Shown here one piece after another: positions 50,163 to 57,923 of a DNA stretch of 64,000 nucleotides; positions within the stretch are counted from its first letter, which is position 1; every line of letters begins with the position of its first letter. The notes under the pieces are model-generated. The model was not told the origin of the DNA, did not search any database, and was given only the letters and a program-made list of their open reading frames with translations. Source of the DNA: JAAYJR01 sp964545315. GTDB taxonomy: Bacteria > Bacteroidota > Bacteroidia > Bacteroidales > Prolixibacteraceae. The stretch spans positions 1 to 64,000 of the forward strand of contig CAZJGI010000001.1 of the NCBI GenBank assembly GCA_964545315.1, given 5' to 3'. A program made the position numbers and the translations under genes.

Positions 50163-51530
50163 ATGGAAAAAAATAACAATCTGGTAGTTGGCATGACAGT
50201 ATTTGGTGCCATCTTTTTCATTTTCGGTTTTGCAACCACATTTATAATCACACTTACGGCACCCGTAAAGGCCATTTTCGGCTTGTCTGAGTTTGGCGCA
50301 CAACTTTTGTCGTCAGCTTTTTTCATTGCCTACCCTCTTATGTCTATACCTACAGGAAAGATCATCGACCGCATTGGGTATAAAATGACTGTCATTGCAG
50401 GCCTTATCTTAATGGCACTTGGCAGTTTTATTTTTATACCTGCAGCCAAAATACCCTCATTTCCTGTATTTCTATTGGGTACATTCATACTGGCAGTAGG
50501 AGTTGTTTTTCTTCAGGTATCAGCAAATCCTTACGTTACAGCTATCGGTCCGGATTCAACAGCTTCCAGCAGGCTCAACCTTACCCAGGCTTTAAATTCA
50601 GTTGCAACAATGATTGCACCATGGTTGATTTCCGTTGCAATTTTCAAGGGTTTAAACCTTCCGAACGACGACAGCCTCATTACTGCTGAACATGGATTAA
50701 TGGCTGCTGAAAAAGTCCCGTTACCATTTATTATGATGGGCTTAATTGTAATAATTGTTGCCGTTGCCATATTTACAATAAAACTGCCAATAATAGCTAA
50801 AGGATCAGAAAAAAAGAAAAGTGTATGGAAATACCCTCATGTAGTTCTCGGAGCATTTGGCATTTTTGCCTATGTGGGCGCCGAGGTAGGTAATGCAGGC
50901 TTGATTGTGAACTACCTTAAAAATTCAGTTGAAGGAATTTCAGCAGAAATGGCATCCACTTATGCCGCAATTTATTGGGGAGGGGCAATGATTGGCAGGT
51001 TCTTCGGATCATTCATGTTCTCAGATATGAAGGGTAGTAAAAAACTCACATACCTTTTACCCGTCCTTATTTTAGCATTTATATCAGGATCATTTGTAAC
51101 TGACTGGAACTGGAAGATCGGCCTCATTTTTACACTGGTCGCTATTATTAACTTCGTAATCATGCTGGTCGGTACAGGTAAGGCAGCTAAAACACTTGCA
51201 ATTTTTGCATTAGCCGCTGCACTGCTCGATATAGCTACTACATTTACCTCAGGCCAGATCGCACTCTGGACAGTTATATCTATAGGATTGTTCAACTCAA
51301 TCATGTTCCCAAATATCTTCACCCTTGCTGTTAAAGACCTGGATAATGCAGAATTAAGCGGGGCATCGGGATTGATAAATTCCCTTATCATAGGCGGAGC
51401 AATAATACCACCAATAATGGGAGGAATTGCAGATAATTTTGGCTACACCTGGGCATTCCTTGTCCCTGCTCTCTGTTATATCTATATTCTGTTCTACTCT
51501 CTTAAAGGCAGTAGTATCAGAAGAGCATAA
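50163..51530 (+). CDS. FHS-family sugar:H+ symporter (FucP/GluP-like)
   Basis: The 455-residue protein has twelve predicted transmembrane helices and the MFS signature FAIPTGKIIDRIGYK-like SIPTGKIIDRIGYKMT between helices 2 and 3. The segment LQVSANPYVTAIGPDS followed by LNLTQALNSVATMIAPW is characteristic of the fucose/glucose/galactose FHS family. The sugar cannot be fixed from the sequence. It has its own promoter and terminator; no catabolic genes are adjacent, though the amino-sugar cluster lies 3 kb upstream. Confidence 0.88.
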   Translation: MEKNNNLVVGMTVFGAIFFIFGFATTFIITLTAPVKAIFGLSEFGAQLLSSAFFIAYPLMSIPTGKIIDRIGYKMTVIAGLILMALGSFIFIPAAKIPSFPVFLLGTFILAVGVVFLQVSANPYVTAIGPDSTASSRLNLTQALNSVATMIAPWLISVAIFKGLNLPNDDSLITAEHGLMAAEKVPLPFIMMGLIVIIVAVAIFTIKLPIIAKGSEKKKSVWKYPHVVLGAFGIFAYVGAEVGNAGLIVNYLKNSVEGISAEMASTYAAIYWGGAMIGRFFGSFMFSDMKGSKKLTYLLPVLILAFISGSFVTDWNWKIGLIFTLVAIINFVIMLVGTGKAAKTLAIFALAAALLDIATTFTSGQIALWTVISIGLFNSIMFPNIFTLAVKDLDNAELSGASGLINSLIIGGAIIPPIMGGIADNFGYTWAFLVPALCYIYILFYSLKGSSIRRA

Positions 51531-51576
51531 TTAACGGAAATCATTTCCACACGGAGTGGATATTATATTCTATATT

Positions 51577-51608
51577 AAAGCGGATTAAAGACCATATCCG
51601 CTTTTTTT
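51577..51608 (+). terminator. intrinsic terminator of the FHS transporter gene
   Basis: AAAGCGGAT and ATCCGCTTT form a 9-bp stem around a 10-base loop and are followed by a T-run. It lies 46 bases after the stop codon. Confidence 0.88.
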
Positions 51609-51636
51609 ATTCAAATACCATAATAAAATTCAGTTA

Positions 51637-52068
51637 ATGAACATACCGGATGACAGAATAGTCAGATTTATTAAAAAGCATCATGTCCTCACTCTCGCAA
51701 CAAGTAATGATAATAAACCATGGTGTGCAAACTGCTTTTATGCATACCTTGAAGATGAAAACTGTTTCGTATTCACATCAGATAATGATACCAAACATGC
51801 TATCGAAGCTGCGATTAACCCATCAGTTGCAGGAAGCATCGTGCTTGAAACACGTATAGTAGGAAAAATACAGGGAATCCAGTTTAGAGGCATAATGAAT
51901 ATTGCTGATAATAAGATAATGCCTAAAATTAAAAAAGCGTACTTAAAAAGATTCCCCTATGCAATCTTTGCAAATACAAACCTGTGGATTCTGAAAATTA
52001 ATTACTTGAAAATGACTGATAATAGTTTAGGATTTGGGAAAAAACTGATCTGGAAAGCTGAAAAATAA
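51637..52068 (+). CDS. UPF0306/YhbP-like flavin-binding split-barrel protein
   Basis: The 143-residue protein resembles the YhbP branch of the pyridoxamine-5'-phosphate oxidase-like split-barrel fold: FIKKHHVLTLATSNDNKPWCANCFY at the N-terminus, FVFTSDNDTKHA, and GKIQGIQFRGIM. Proteins of this fold usually bind FMN or another flavin, but no enzymatic activity is established for the group. It is followed by the NikR-like regulator gene after 83 bases that contain a separate promoter. Confidence 0.78.
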   Translation: MNIPDDRIVRFIKKHHVLTLATSNDNKPWCANCFYAYLEDENCFVFTSDNDTKHAIEAAINPSVAGSIVLETRIVGKIQGIQFRGIMNIADNKIMPKIKKAYLKRFPYAIFANTNLWILKINYLKMTDNSLGFGKKLIWKAEK

Positions 52069-52115
52069 AAATATTTAATTTTAATCTCCTTATCATTATT
52101 AAACAAATAATTTTA

Positions 52116-52123
52116 TAAATTTG
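52116..52123 (+). promoter_or_regulatory. Bacteroidota -7 box for the NikR-like regulator gene
   Basis: TAAATTTG is an exact TAnnTTTG match. Its last G is also the first base of the upstream GTAACAC repeat, so regulator binding there would cover the promoter. Confidence 0.65.
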
Positions 52124-52150
52124 TAACACGAATTATATAAATAGTAACAC
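52123..52150 (+). promoter_or_regulatory. direct-repeat operator upstream of the regulator gene
   Basis: GTAACAC occurs at 52123-52129 and 52144-52150, a period of exactly 21 bases (two helical turns), ending one base before the regulator ATG. The same arrangement precedes the TonB receptor gene. Autoregulation by the adjacent ribbon-helix-helix protein is inferred. Confidence 0.7.
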
Positions 52151-52151
52151 T

Positions 52152-52550
52152 ATGTCGGTAACAAGGTTTGGGGTTTCACTTGATGAAGATTTACTTAAAG
52201 CATTAGATGACTATGTAACTGAGAACGGCTTTGCCAACCGGTCACGTGCGATAAGGCATCTGATAGAAAAAAATCTGGTAGAACATAAATGGAAATGTGA
52301 TAATCTTGTAGCCGGTGCATTAACACTGGTATTTGATCATAATAAAACAGAAATTTTAAAAAAGTCATCTGAAATTCAATTCGATTACAAAAAATATATA
52401 TTGTCAACCCAGGGATACTACTTAAATGACCAGAACTATTTGCAAATTATAGCCCTAAAAGGCCCCTCAAAAAATCTTACAGAAATTTCAGATAAACTTA
52501 TCAGTATGAATGGAATACAACATGGCAAATTAGTTATGAGCAAAGTATAA
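52152..52550 (+). CDS. NikR-family ribbon-helix-helix regulator lacking the nickel ligands
   Basis: The 132-residue protein has the NikR layout: ribbon-helix-helix DNA-binding domain (residues 1-45, MSVTRFGVSLDEDLLKALDDY and NRSRAIRHLIEKNLVE) and an ACT-like C-domain ending GIQHGKLVM. Aligned with E. coli NikR, the four high-affinity nickel ligands are all replaced: His76 by Phe, His87 by Gly, His89 by Tyr, Cys95 by Tyr. It therefore probably does not sense nickel in the canonical way. It is transcribed just ahead of a TonB-dependent receptor whose upstream region carries the same repeat as its own. Confidence 0.87.
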   Translation: MSVTRFGVSLDEDLLKALDDYVTENGFANRSRAIRHLIEKNLVEHKWKCDNLVAGALTLVFDHNKTEILKKSSEIQFDYKKYILSTQGYYLNDQNYLQIIALKGPSKNLTEISDKLISMNGIQHGKLVMSKV

Positions 52551-52567
52551 AATTTTTTTTCAATACG

Positions 52568-52595
52568 GTAACACGATTTAAAAATTTAGTAGCAC
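52568..52595 (+). promoter_or_regulatory. direct-repeat operator upstream of the TonB receptor gene
   Basis: GTAACAC at 52568-52574 and GTAGCAC at 52589-52595 repeat with the same 21-base period as the element at 52123-52150, ending five bases before the receptor ATG. The AT-rich spacer is also similar (GATTTAAAAATTTA against GAATTATATAAATA). Confidence 0.68.
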
Positions 52596-52600
52596 AAATT

Positions 52601-54439
52601 ATGAAAACAAGTGTAAAAAGACAAATTTTATCAATAATATTTCTTTTTTTTACTTTAGCAGGAATCTCTCAGGAATCACTAAAAGATACCATTGAAATTG
52701 AAGAAGTTATAGTTACGGGATCACGTGTAGAGGTTGCCAGGAAAAATGTGCCTTTAACTGTTTCTACAGTCAACCGGAAAGAGATTGAGATAAGTAATGA
52801 ATCAGCTGTACTTCCTGTACTGAGCCAACGTATTCCCGGCATGTTTGTCACTGAAAGAGGAATAACGGGATTTGGGGTGGCATCCGGTTCTGCAGGACAA
52901 ATCAATATAAGGGGAGTTGGTGGTACAGCTCCGAATACCCAGGTATTAGTACTACTTGACGGACATCCTCAGTTTCAGGGGATATTTGGTCATCCTCTCC
53001 CTGATGCTTATGTATCATCAGATGTTGAAAAAGTGGAAGTAATCAGGGGTCCCGCCTCAATTATTTACGGTTCCAATGCCATGGCAGGAGCAATAAATAT
53101 TATTACAAAACAACAAACAGAGGATGGATTTTCAGGAAATACAAAACTTTCATATGGTTCTTTTAATACATGGAAATATATGGCAAGCGGAGGTTTTAAA
53201 AATGGCCCTTTCAATATTTTTGCATCTATCAACCATAACCGTACCGACGGGCACAGGGATACCTCTGATTTTAAAATTGTTAACGGTTATATAAAAGCCG
53301 GATATAAACTGAATAATAATTTTAGCATTACCGCTGATTTTAGCCTGGCCGATTTCAATGCCCATGATCCGGGACCTGTTTACAGACCCGTATTTTTTGG
53401 AATAGATATCCTTCGTGGAAAAACCTCATTGTCTGTAAAAAATAATTTTGCAAAAGCCGAAGGAGGGTTGATCGCATTTTATAATTTTGGAACACATGAT
53501 CTCACTGACGGATGGGTATCAGAAGATTATCATACCGGTTTAACTCTTTATCAGGGATTAAAACTTTTCCCCGGTAATACAATAACGGTTGGAGCTGACT
53601 TAAAAACTGTGGCTGGTATTGGCAGCAAAGGAATGGGAGCTAATAAATGGCAATACTCAACTGATATAGCCGGTTATACATATATTCAGCAAATATTTTT
53701 CGAAAAGCTGACTCTCAATACCGGAATAAGATTAGAAAATAACTCAATTTTCGGTCTGGAAACCGTACCCCAGGCAGGTTTTTCATGGCTTGCAGACAGC
53801 CAATCAACTATTAAAGGATCTGTTTCAAAAGGATTCAGAAATCCTTCACTTATGGAGTTATTCCTCTATGCCCCAAACCCTGACCTGAAACCGGAACGTT
53901 TAATAAACTATGAATTAGGAGTCAACAGAAGAAGTTCAGATAAAAGATTATTCGCAGAACTTACAGTTTTTCTGATCGAAGGAGATAATGTTATCGAAGT
54001 ATTACCCAACGATGCACCCCCTCCTCCGGAAAAAAGACAGAATAGCGGTTCATTTACTAATAAAGGTATTGAACTGGAAGTAAATTACAGAATCCATAAC
54101 AATTTTAGCCTGTCATCAAATTATACTTTCCTGGACCTTGACCGGCCGAGACTGGCAGCCCCAAAGAATCAACTGTTTATTGAGGGCCTCTACTATTATA
54201 AAAAATTCAGGGCAAATGTGTCATTACAGAAAATTTCAGGCTTATTTATATCAACTGATCCTGCCTCTCTTTTAGAGCAGGACTATTCTTTAGTTAATAT
54301 GATGTTATCATACAAACACAATCAAAACCTTGAATTCTATATCTCCGGCAAAAACTTACTAGACCAAAATTATAGTATTAACTATGGATATCCCATGCCC
54401 GGCATAACTGTTTTATCCGGAATCAATATTGATTTCTGA
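52601..54439 (+). CDS. TonB-dependent outer-membrane receptor (BtuB-size)
   Basis: A signal peptide is followed directly by a TonB-box-like DTIEIEEVIVTGSR, the plug domain (VLSQRIPGMFVTERG, INIRGVGGTAPNTQVLVLLDG, VEKVEVIRGPASIIYGSNAMAGAINI) and a 22-strand barrel ending in an aromatic residue (NIDF). At 612 residues it has no N-terminal carboxypeptidase-like extension and so is not a SusC-type transporter; size and plug resemble BtuB and siderophore/metal receptors. The cargo is unknown. It follows the NikR-like regulator by 50 bases and shares its operator, suggesting a small metal- or cofactor-uptake regulon. Confidence 0.9.
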   Translation: MKTSVKRQILSIIFLFFTLAGISQESLKDTIEIEEVIVTGSRVEVARKNVPLTVSTVNRKEIEISNESAVLPVLSQRIPGMFVTERGITGFGVASGSAGQINIRGVGGTAPNTQVLVLLDGHPQFQGIFGHPLPDAYVSSDVEKVEVIRGPASIIYGSNAMAGAINIITKQQTEDGFSGNTKLSYGSFNTWKYMASGGFKNGPFNIFASINHNRTDGHRDTSDFKIVNGYIKAGYKLNNNFSITADFSLADFNAHDPGPVYRPVFFGIDILRGKTSLSVKNNFAKAEGGLIAFYNFGTHDLTDGWVSEDYHTGLTLYQGLKLFPGNTITVGADLKTVAGIGSKGMGANKWQYSTDIAGYTYIQQIFFEKLTLNTGIRLENNSIFGLETVPQAGFSWLADSQSTIKGSVSKGFRNPSLMELFLYAPNPDLKPERLINYELGVNRRSSDKRLFAELTVFLIEGDNVIEVLPNDAPPPPEKRQNSGSFTNKGIELEVNYRIHNNFSLSSNYTFLDLDRPRLAAPKNQLFIEGLYYYKKFRANVSLQKISGLFISTDPASLLEQDYSLVNMMLSYKHNQNLEFYISGKNLLDQNYSINYGYPMPGITVLSGINIDF

Positions 54440-54568
54440 TTTTTTTGTATATTGTCATTTAAAATAAAACCGGGAAATACAATTTGATTATTTTATTTAT
54501 TAAGCTAAATAGTATTATCGGAGCTGTATTAGGTGAAGTGACAGTGAGATAAATTGATATTGAAAATA

Positions 54569-55516
54569 ATGAATTCAAGAAGAAAGTTTATAAAATATTC
54601 CGCTGCAGGATTGTCGGGTATTGCATTAGGTAAAAGTTTAGTGGCATCAGAATTAAATTTCACAAAACCTAAGCGGCATATTCATGTATTTTCAAAATGC
54701 CTTCATTTTTTGAATTATCAGGAAATGGCAGGAATAATAGCCGGTCTGGGATTTGATGGTGCAGATCTCACAGTCAGGACAGGAGGACATGTACTTCCTG
54801 AAAATGTCACTACTGATCTTCACAAAGCTGTAAAAGCATTAAGAAATGAAGGGGTTGACTCAAAAATGATAGTCACAAATATTAACAATCCCGGAGATCA
54901 GTATACCAGGCCTATTCTAAAAACAATGGCTAACCTCGGAATAAAGTACTACCGGATGGGATATTTAGATTATGATAATAATAAAAGCATGCCCGATAAT
55001 CTTGAGGAACATAAATTTACATTTGAAAAACTGGAAAAACTTAACAGGGAATTTAATGTACATGGCGACTATCAGAATCACTCAGGCAGAAGGGTCGGAG
55101 GGCCGGTATGGGACTTGTATCAACTTCTAAAAGACAGGGATCCTGAATTTATCGGAGTACAATATGATGTCAGGCATGCTACAGTAGAGGGAGGATATTC
55201 ATGGCCTCTCGGAATGAGACTCGTTGCCCCATGGATAAAAACAACAGATATTAAGGACTTTATATGGAGTCAGGATAATAGTAAAAAATGGATTGCAAAG
55301 AGTGTTCCATTAGGTGAAGGCATGGTTGATTTCAAATTATTTATGGAAATATACAGGTCAATACAAACAGATGCTCCTGTTTCCATACATTATGAATATG
55401 ACTTAGGCGGGGCTGAACATGGAAAAACTAATCCTGCAATGGACAAAAAAACGATCTATAATTATTTATCAAAAGATCTGATCTTTTTAAAAGAACTTTT
55501 TGACAAATATCTTTGA
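54569..55516 (+). CDS. Tat-exported xylose-isomerase-like TIM-barrel protein
   Basis: The N-terminus NSRRKFIKYSAAGLSGIALG is a twin-arginine signal (R-R-x-F-x-K), so the protein is exported folded. The 315-residue product has an AP-endonuclease-2/sugar-isomerase barrel: GFDGADLTVRTGGH, FNVHGDYQNHSG, IGVQYDVRHATVEGG, KTTDIKDF and PLGEGMVDF mark the metal-binding strand ends. Many such secreted proteins act on sugars or inositol derivatives; the substrate is unknown. A TTG five codons earlier is a weaker start. Its stop codon abuts the stop of the convergent PorK2 gene with no intervening base. Confidence 0.85.
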   Translation: MNSRRKFIKYSAAGLSGIALGKSLVASELNFTKPKRHIHVFSKCLHFLNYQEMAGIIAGLGFDGADLTVRTGGHVLPENVTTDLHKAVKALRNEGVDSKMIVTNINNPGDQYTRPILKTMANLGIKYYRMGYLDYDNNKSMPDNLEEHKFTFEKLEKLNREFNVHGDYQNHSGRRVGGPVWDLYQLLKDRDPEFIGVQYDVRHATVEGGYSWPLGMRLVAPWIKTTDIKDFIWSQDNSKKWIAKSVPLGEGMVDFKLFMEIYRSIQTDAPVSIHYEYDLGGAEHGKTNPAMDKKTIYNYLSKDLIFLKELFDKYL

Positions 55517-56872
55517 CTACCATCTTGTATTAAGCTGGTTTTTAAACGAACTCCTTACACAACGAAATCCCAGATATGACTTTGCCGTGTCCTGATATTC
55601 ATATGTCCGGGTGGATGTTTGCAAAAAATACTTAATATCCTTCCAGGAACCTCCACGTATAACTTTTCTCTTCATAACCGGAGGGTCATCAGGTTTGGCA
55701 TCATATTGAATTTCCGAATTCAAATCATGCATTATATCATATGATGCTTCAAAAAAAGCGCTGCTTGTCCATTCGGCAACATTACCTGCCATGTCGTATA
55801 ATCCATAATTATTAGGCTCAAATTGTCCTGTTTCCATTGTTGTAGTATTCGTAGGGCTGTCTGCCACATAATTACCTCTGTTAGGCTTAAAATTTGCAAC
55901 GAAGCACCCCTGAACATTCCTGATATAGTAGCTTCCCCAGGGATACATGTTATTTTGAAGGCCTCCCCTCGCAGCATATTCCCACTCAACTTCAGTCGGT
56001 AACCTGTATTCATGTGCCGGACTTTCCCGAAGGCGGCTGCTAAACTCATTACTTAAATTGGTCCTCCAGTCACAAAAGGCTTTTGCCTGATTCCATGTAA
56101 TACCAACAACAGGATAATTATCAAACCCCACATGTGAAAAATATTTCAATGTAAAGGGCTCATTATAAGTATATGCAAAATCGCGAATCCAGCAAAGGGT
56201 ATCAGGATATACGGGAACAACTTCATGAAACAGGAAAGAACGACGGTTAGTAACCGGTACAGTTTCTCCCTGTTGATTCACAACGGTTCCTTCATACTTT
56301 TGAGTCTGATAATTAAAACTGTTTGCCCTTCTGGCTGCCTGCTTATAGTCTACTCTGTAATATTCATATATCAGTTTACGGGTGTCAATCTCACGGTGAA
56401 AAGCAAACCTTTCCTCTTCAGGGATATAAAGATCTTCCAATGCAGCCTGGTAATCACGATCATTCCATTCAATTTTGTGTTTCCAGTTTATTGTAGGATT
56501 TTCAAGAGGTACGCCATTGACATCTTCTGTATTTATAAAATCAGCAAAAGTTTGGCCTAACATTCTTCTGGCAATGGAATCCCGGACCCAATAGACAAAC
56601 TGTCTGTATTCATTATTGGTAATTTCTGTATCATCCATCCAGAAGGAACTTACAGACACTCGTTTTGCGGCATTCCCGGCCTGAAGATACTCATCGTCAG
56701 AATGTCCGACTGTAAATGAACCTTGCTGGATATAAACCATACCGAAAGGAACAGGTTCGAACCAGTTTTTTGAATTCCTTTCACCACCCGGTAAAAACTG
56801 AGTAATTTCATTCTGGCAAGAATGGAAAAGTAATCCTGCAATTATAACTATATATAGTTTCACTTTTCTCAT
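55517..56872 (-). CDS. second PorK/GldK-type lipoprotein
   Basis: This 451-residue lipoprotein (lipobox FHSC, Cys19) has an FGE-sulfatase-like domain: FGMVYIQQGSFTVG, MDDTEITNNEYRQFVYWV, RLPTEVEWEYAARG, YDMAGNVAEWTSS, RGGSWKD and LGFRCVRS. It is a close paralogue of PorK at 60569, with long identical stretches such as MDDTEITNNEYRQFV and DSIARRMLG. PorK/GldK forms the periplasmic ring of type IX secretion with PorN. The gene lies beyond a terminator-like hairpin after porN, so it may be expressed separately. Whether it replaces PorK in the ring or has a separate role is unknown. Confidence 0.85.
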   Translation of the reverse strand: MRKVKLYIVIIAGLLFHSCQNEITQFLPGGERNSKNWFEPVPFGMVYIQQGSFTVGHSDDEYLQAGNAAKRVSVSSFWMDDTEITNNEYRQFVYWVRDSIARRMLGQTFADFINTEDVNGVPLENPTINWKHKIEWNDRDYQAALEDLYIPEEERFAFHREIDTRKLIYEYYRVDYKQAARRANSFNYQTQKYEGTVVNQQGETVPVTNRRSFLFHEVVPVYPDTLCWIRDFAYTYNEPFTLKYFSHVGFDNYPVVGITWNQAKAFCDWRTNLSNEFSSRLRESPAHEYRLPTEVEWEYAARGGLQNNMYPWGSYYIRNVQGCFVANFKPNRGNYVADSPTNTTTMETGQFEPNNYGLYDMAGNVAEWTSSAFFEASYDIMHDLNSEIQYDAKPDDPPVMKRKVIRGGSWKDIKYFLQTSTRTYEYQDTAKSYLGFRCVRSSFKNQLNTRW

Positions 56873-56967
56873 TCTTATGTTAAAATTGAAAAATTACATC
56901 TCCCTGTTTATCTCTGAATATTCGCAAGATGTAAAATATATTATATCATGCTAAATGTTTAACCAGT

Positions 56968-56989
56968 AAAAAATCTCCGGTAATCCGGA
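56968..56989 (-). terminator. terminator-like hairpin after porN
   Basis: On the minus strand TCCGG-ATTA-CCGGA forms a 5-bp stem followed, after GA, by six T. It lies about 80 bases downstream of porN and 96 bases before the PorK2 start. The 195-base gap holding it shows no exact -7 box for PorK2. Confidence 0.55.
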
Positions 56990-57067
56990 ATTATAAGAAT
57001 ATCAATTACCCAATATGCAGAAGGCAGGAATCTTATAAATCAATCCGGAGTATAGTATATAATAAAT

Positions 57068-57922
57068 TTAATATTCCCAAAGATCCTGTTCGAAATTGAA
57101 AATTTCATGTTCTATCCTCTTCGATTCGAGCATAGCATCCTTTCCGCTCAAATAGGTACTGATACTACGGTTATCGAAAACGTTTGATTCTTTAACAACA
57201 TAACTGTTAAAAAATCTTTTAATAAACAGTTCGTCGAATGACATGGACTGGGCCTGATTATAAGGATTCAGAACCAGGTTTGATGCAAGAAGATTTCGTG
57301 CTTCAGGATAGTAAACCCAAAAAACCAGTTGTCTCATTATCTCCCCTGATTCATCGTTTTCACGGACAAATTCGCGTATAGGGCATATGCCGATTATTCG
57401 TACATTAAGTGTTGATGCATGCTTATCAAAATACCATTCTTCTTTGATCATAAACTGCTTAATTTCATTTGGCCTAATCTCGCCCTCAATTTCAACTACT
57501 TCTCTTTCCCCGGTGTCAAAATCGATTTTCTCCTCTGTTGTTGACTGCACGCCAAAAGCATCCTGCACCTGCTCAAAGGTGATAGGGACTTTAAAATCAT
57601 CATCCAGACGGGCATCATAAGGAGTAATCTGTCCGTTTTTAATCCCATCCAAAAGAAGTGAAATAAGATTCTTCCTGCTATCCATTTCCTTAGTCGGGTA
57701 GTATAATGTAAGGTTCATCTTTTCACGCAGATCTATTATGCGCCAAATCTTTTTTGACCAGAAAACGTCTGCCTCCCTCACAGAGGGAAGAGGCATAGGT
57801 TTTTTCTCATAAATATCTGAAACTTTATAAGCACTATTTATTATCTGCGCCTCTGAATTTTGCGCAGTAAAAAACAGTGTAACTATAAATACTATTCCAA
57901 AAGAAAAAACTAACTTTTTCAT
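57068..57922 (-). CDS. porN: type IX secretion system ring protein PorN/GldN
   Basis: PorN binds PorK to form the large periplasmic ring under the outer membrane. The 284-residue protein has a signal peptide (MKKLVFSFGIVFIVTLFFTAQNSEAQ) and the GldN-type segments ADVFWSKKIWRIIDLREKMNL, MKEEWYFDKHASTLNVRIIGICPIRE (in part) and LVFWVYYPEARNLLA. The frame is open 17 codons further into porM, but MKKLVFSF is the proper start. It lies one base after the porM stop and is the last gene of the operon. Confidence 0.95.
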   Translation of the reverse strand: MKKLVFSFGIVFIVTLFFTAQNSEAQIINSAYKVSDIYEKKPMPLPSVREADVFWSKKIWRIIDLREKMNLTLYYPTKEMDSRKNLISLLLDGIKNGQITPYDARLDDDFKVPITFEQVQDAFGVQSTTEEKIDFDTGEREVVEIEGEIRPNEIKQFMIKEEWYFDKHASTLNVRIIGICPIREFVRENDESGEIMRQLVFWVYYPEARNLLASNLVLNPYNQAQSMSFDELFIKRFFNSYVVKESNVFDNRSISTYLSGKDAMLESKRIEHEIFNFEQDLWEY

Positions 57923-57923
57923 G

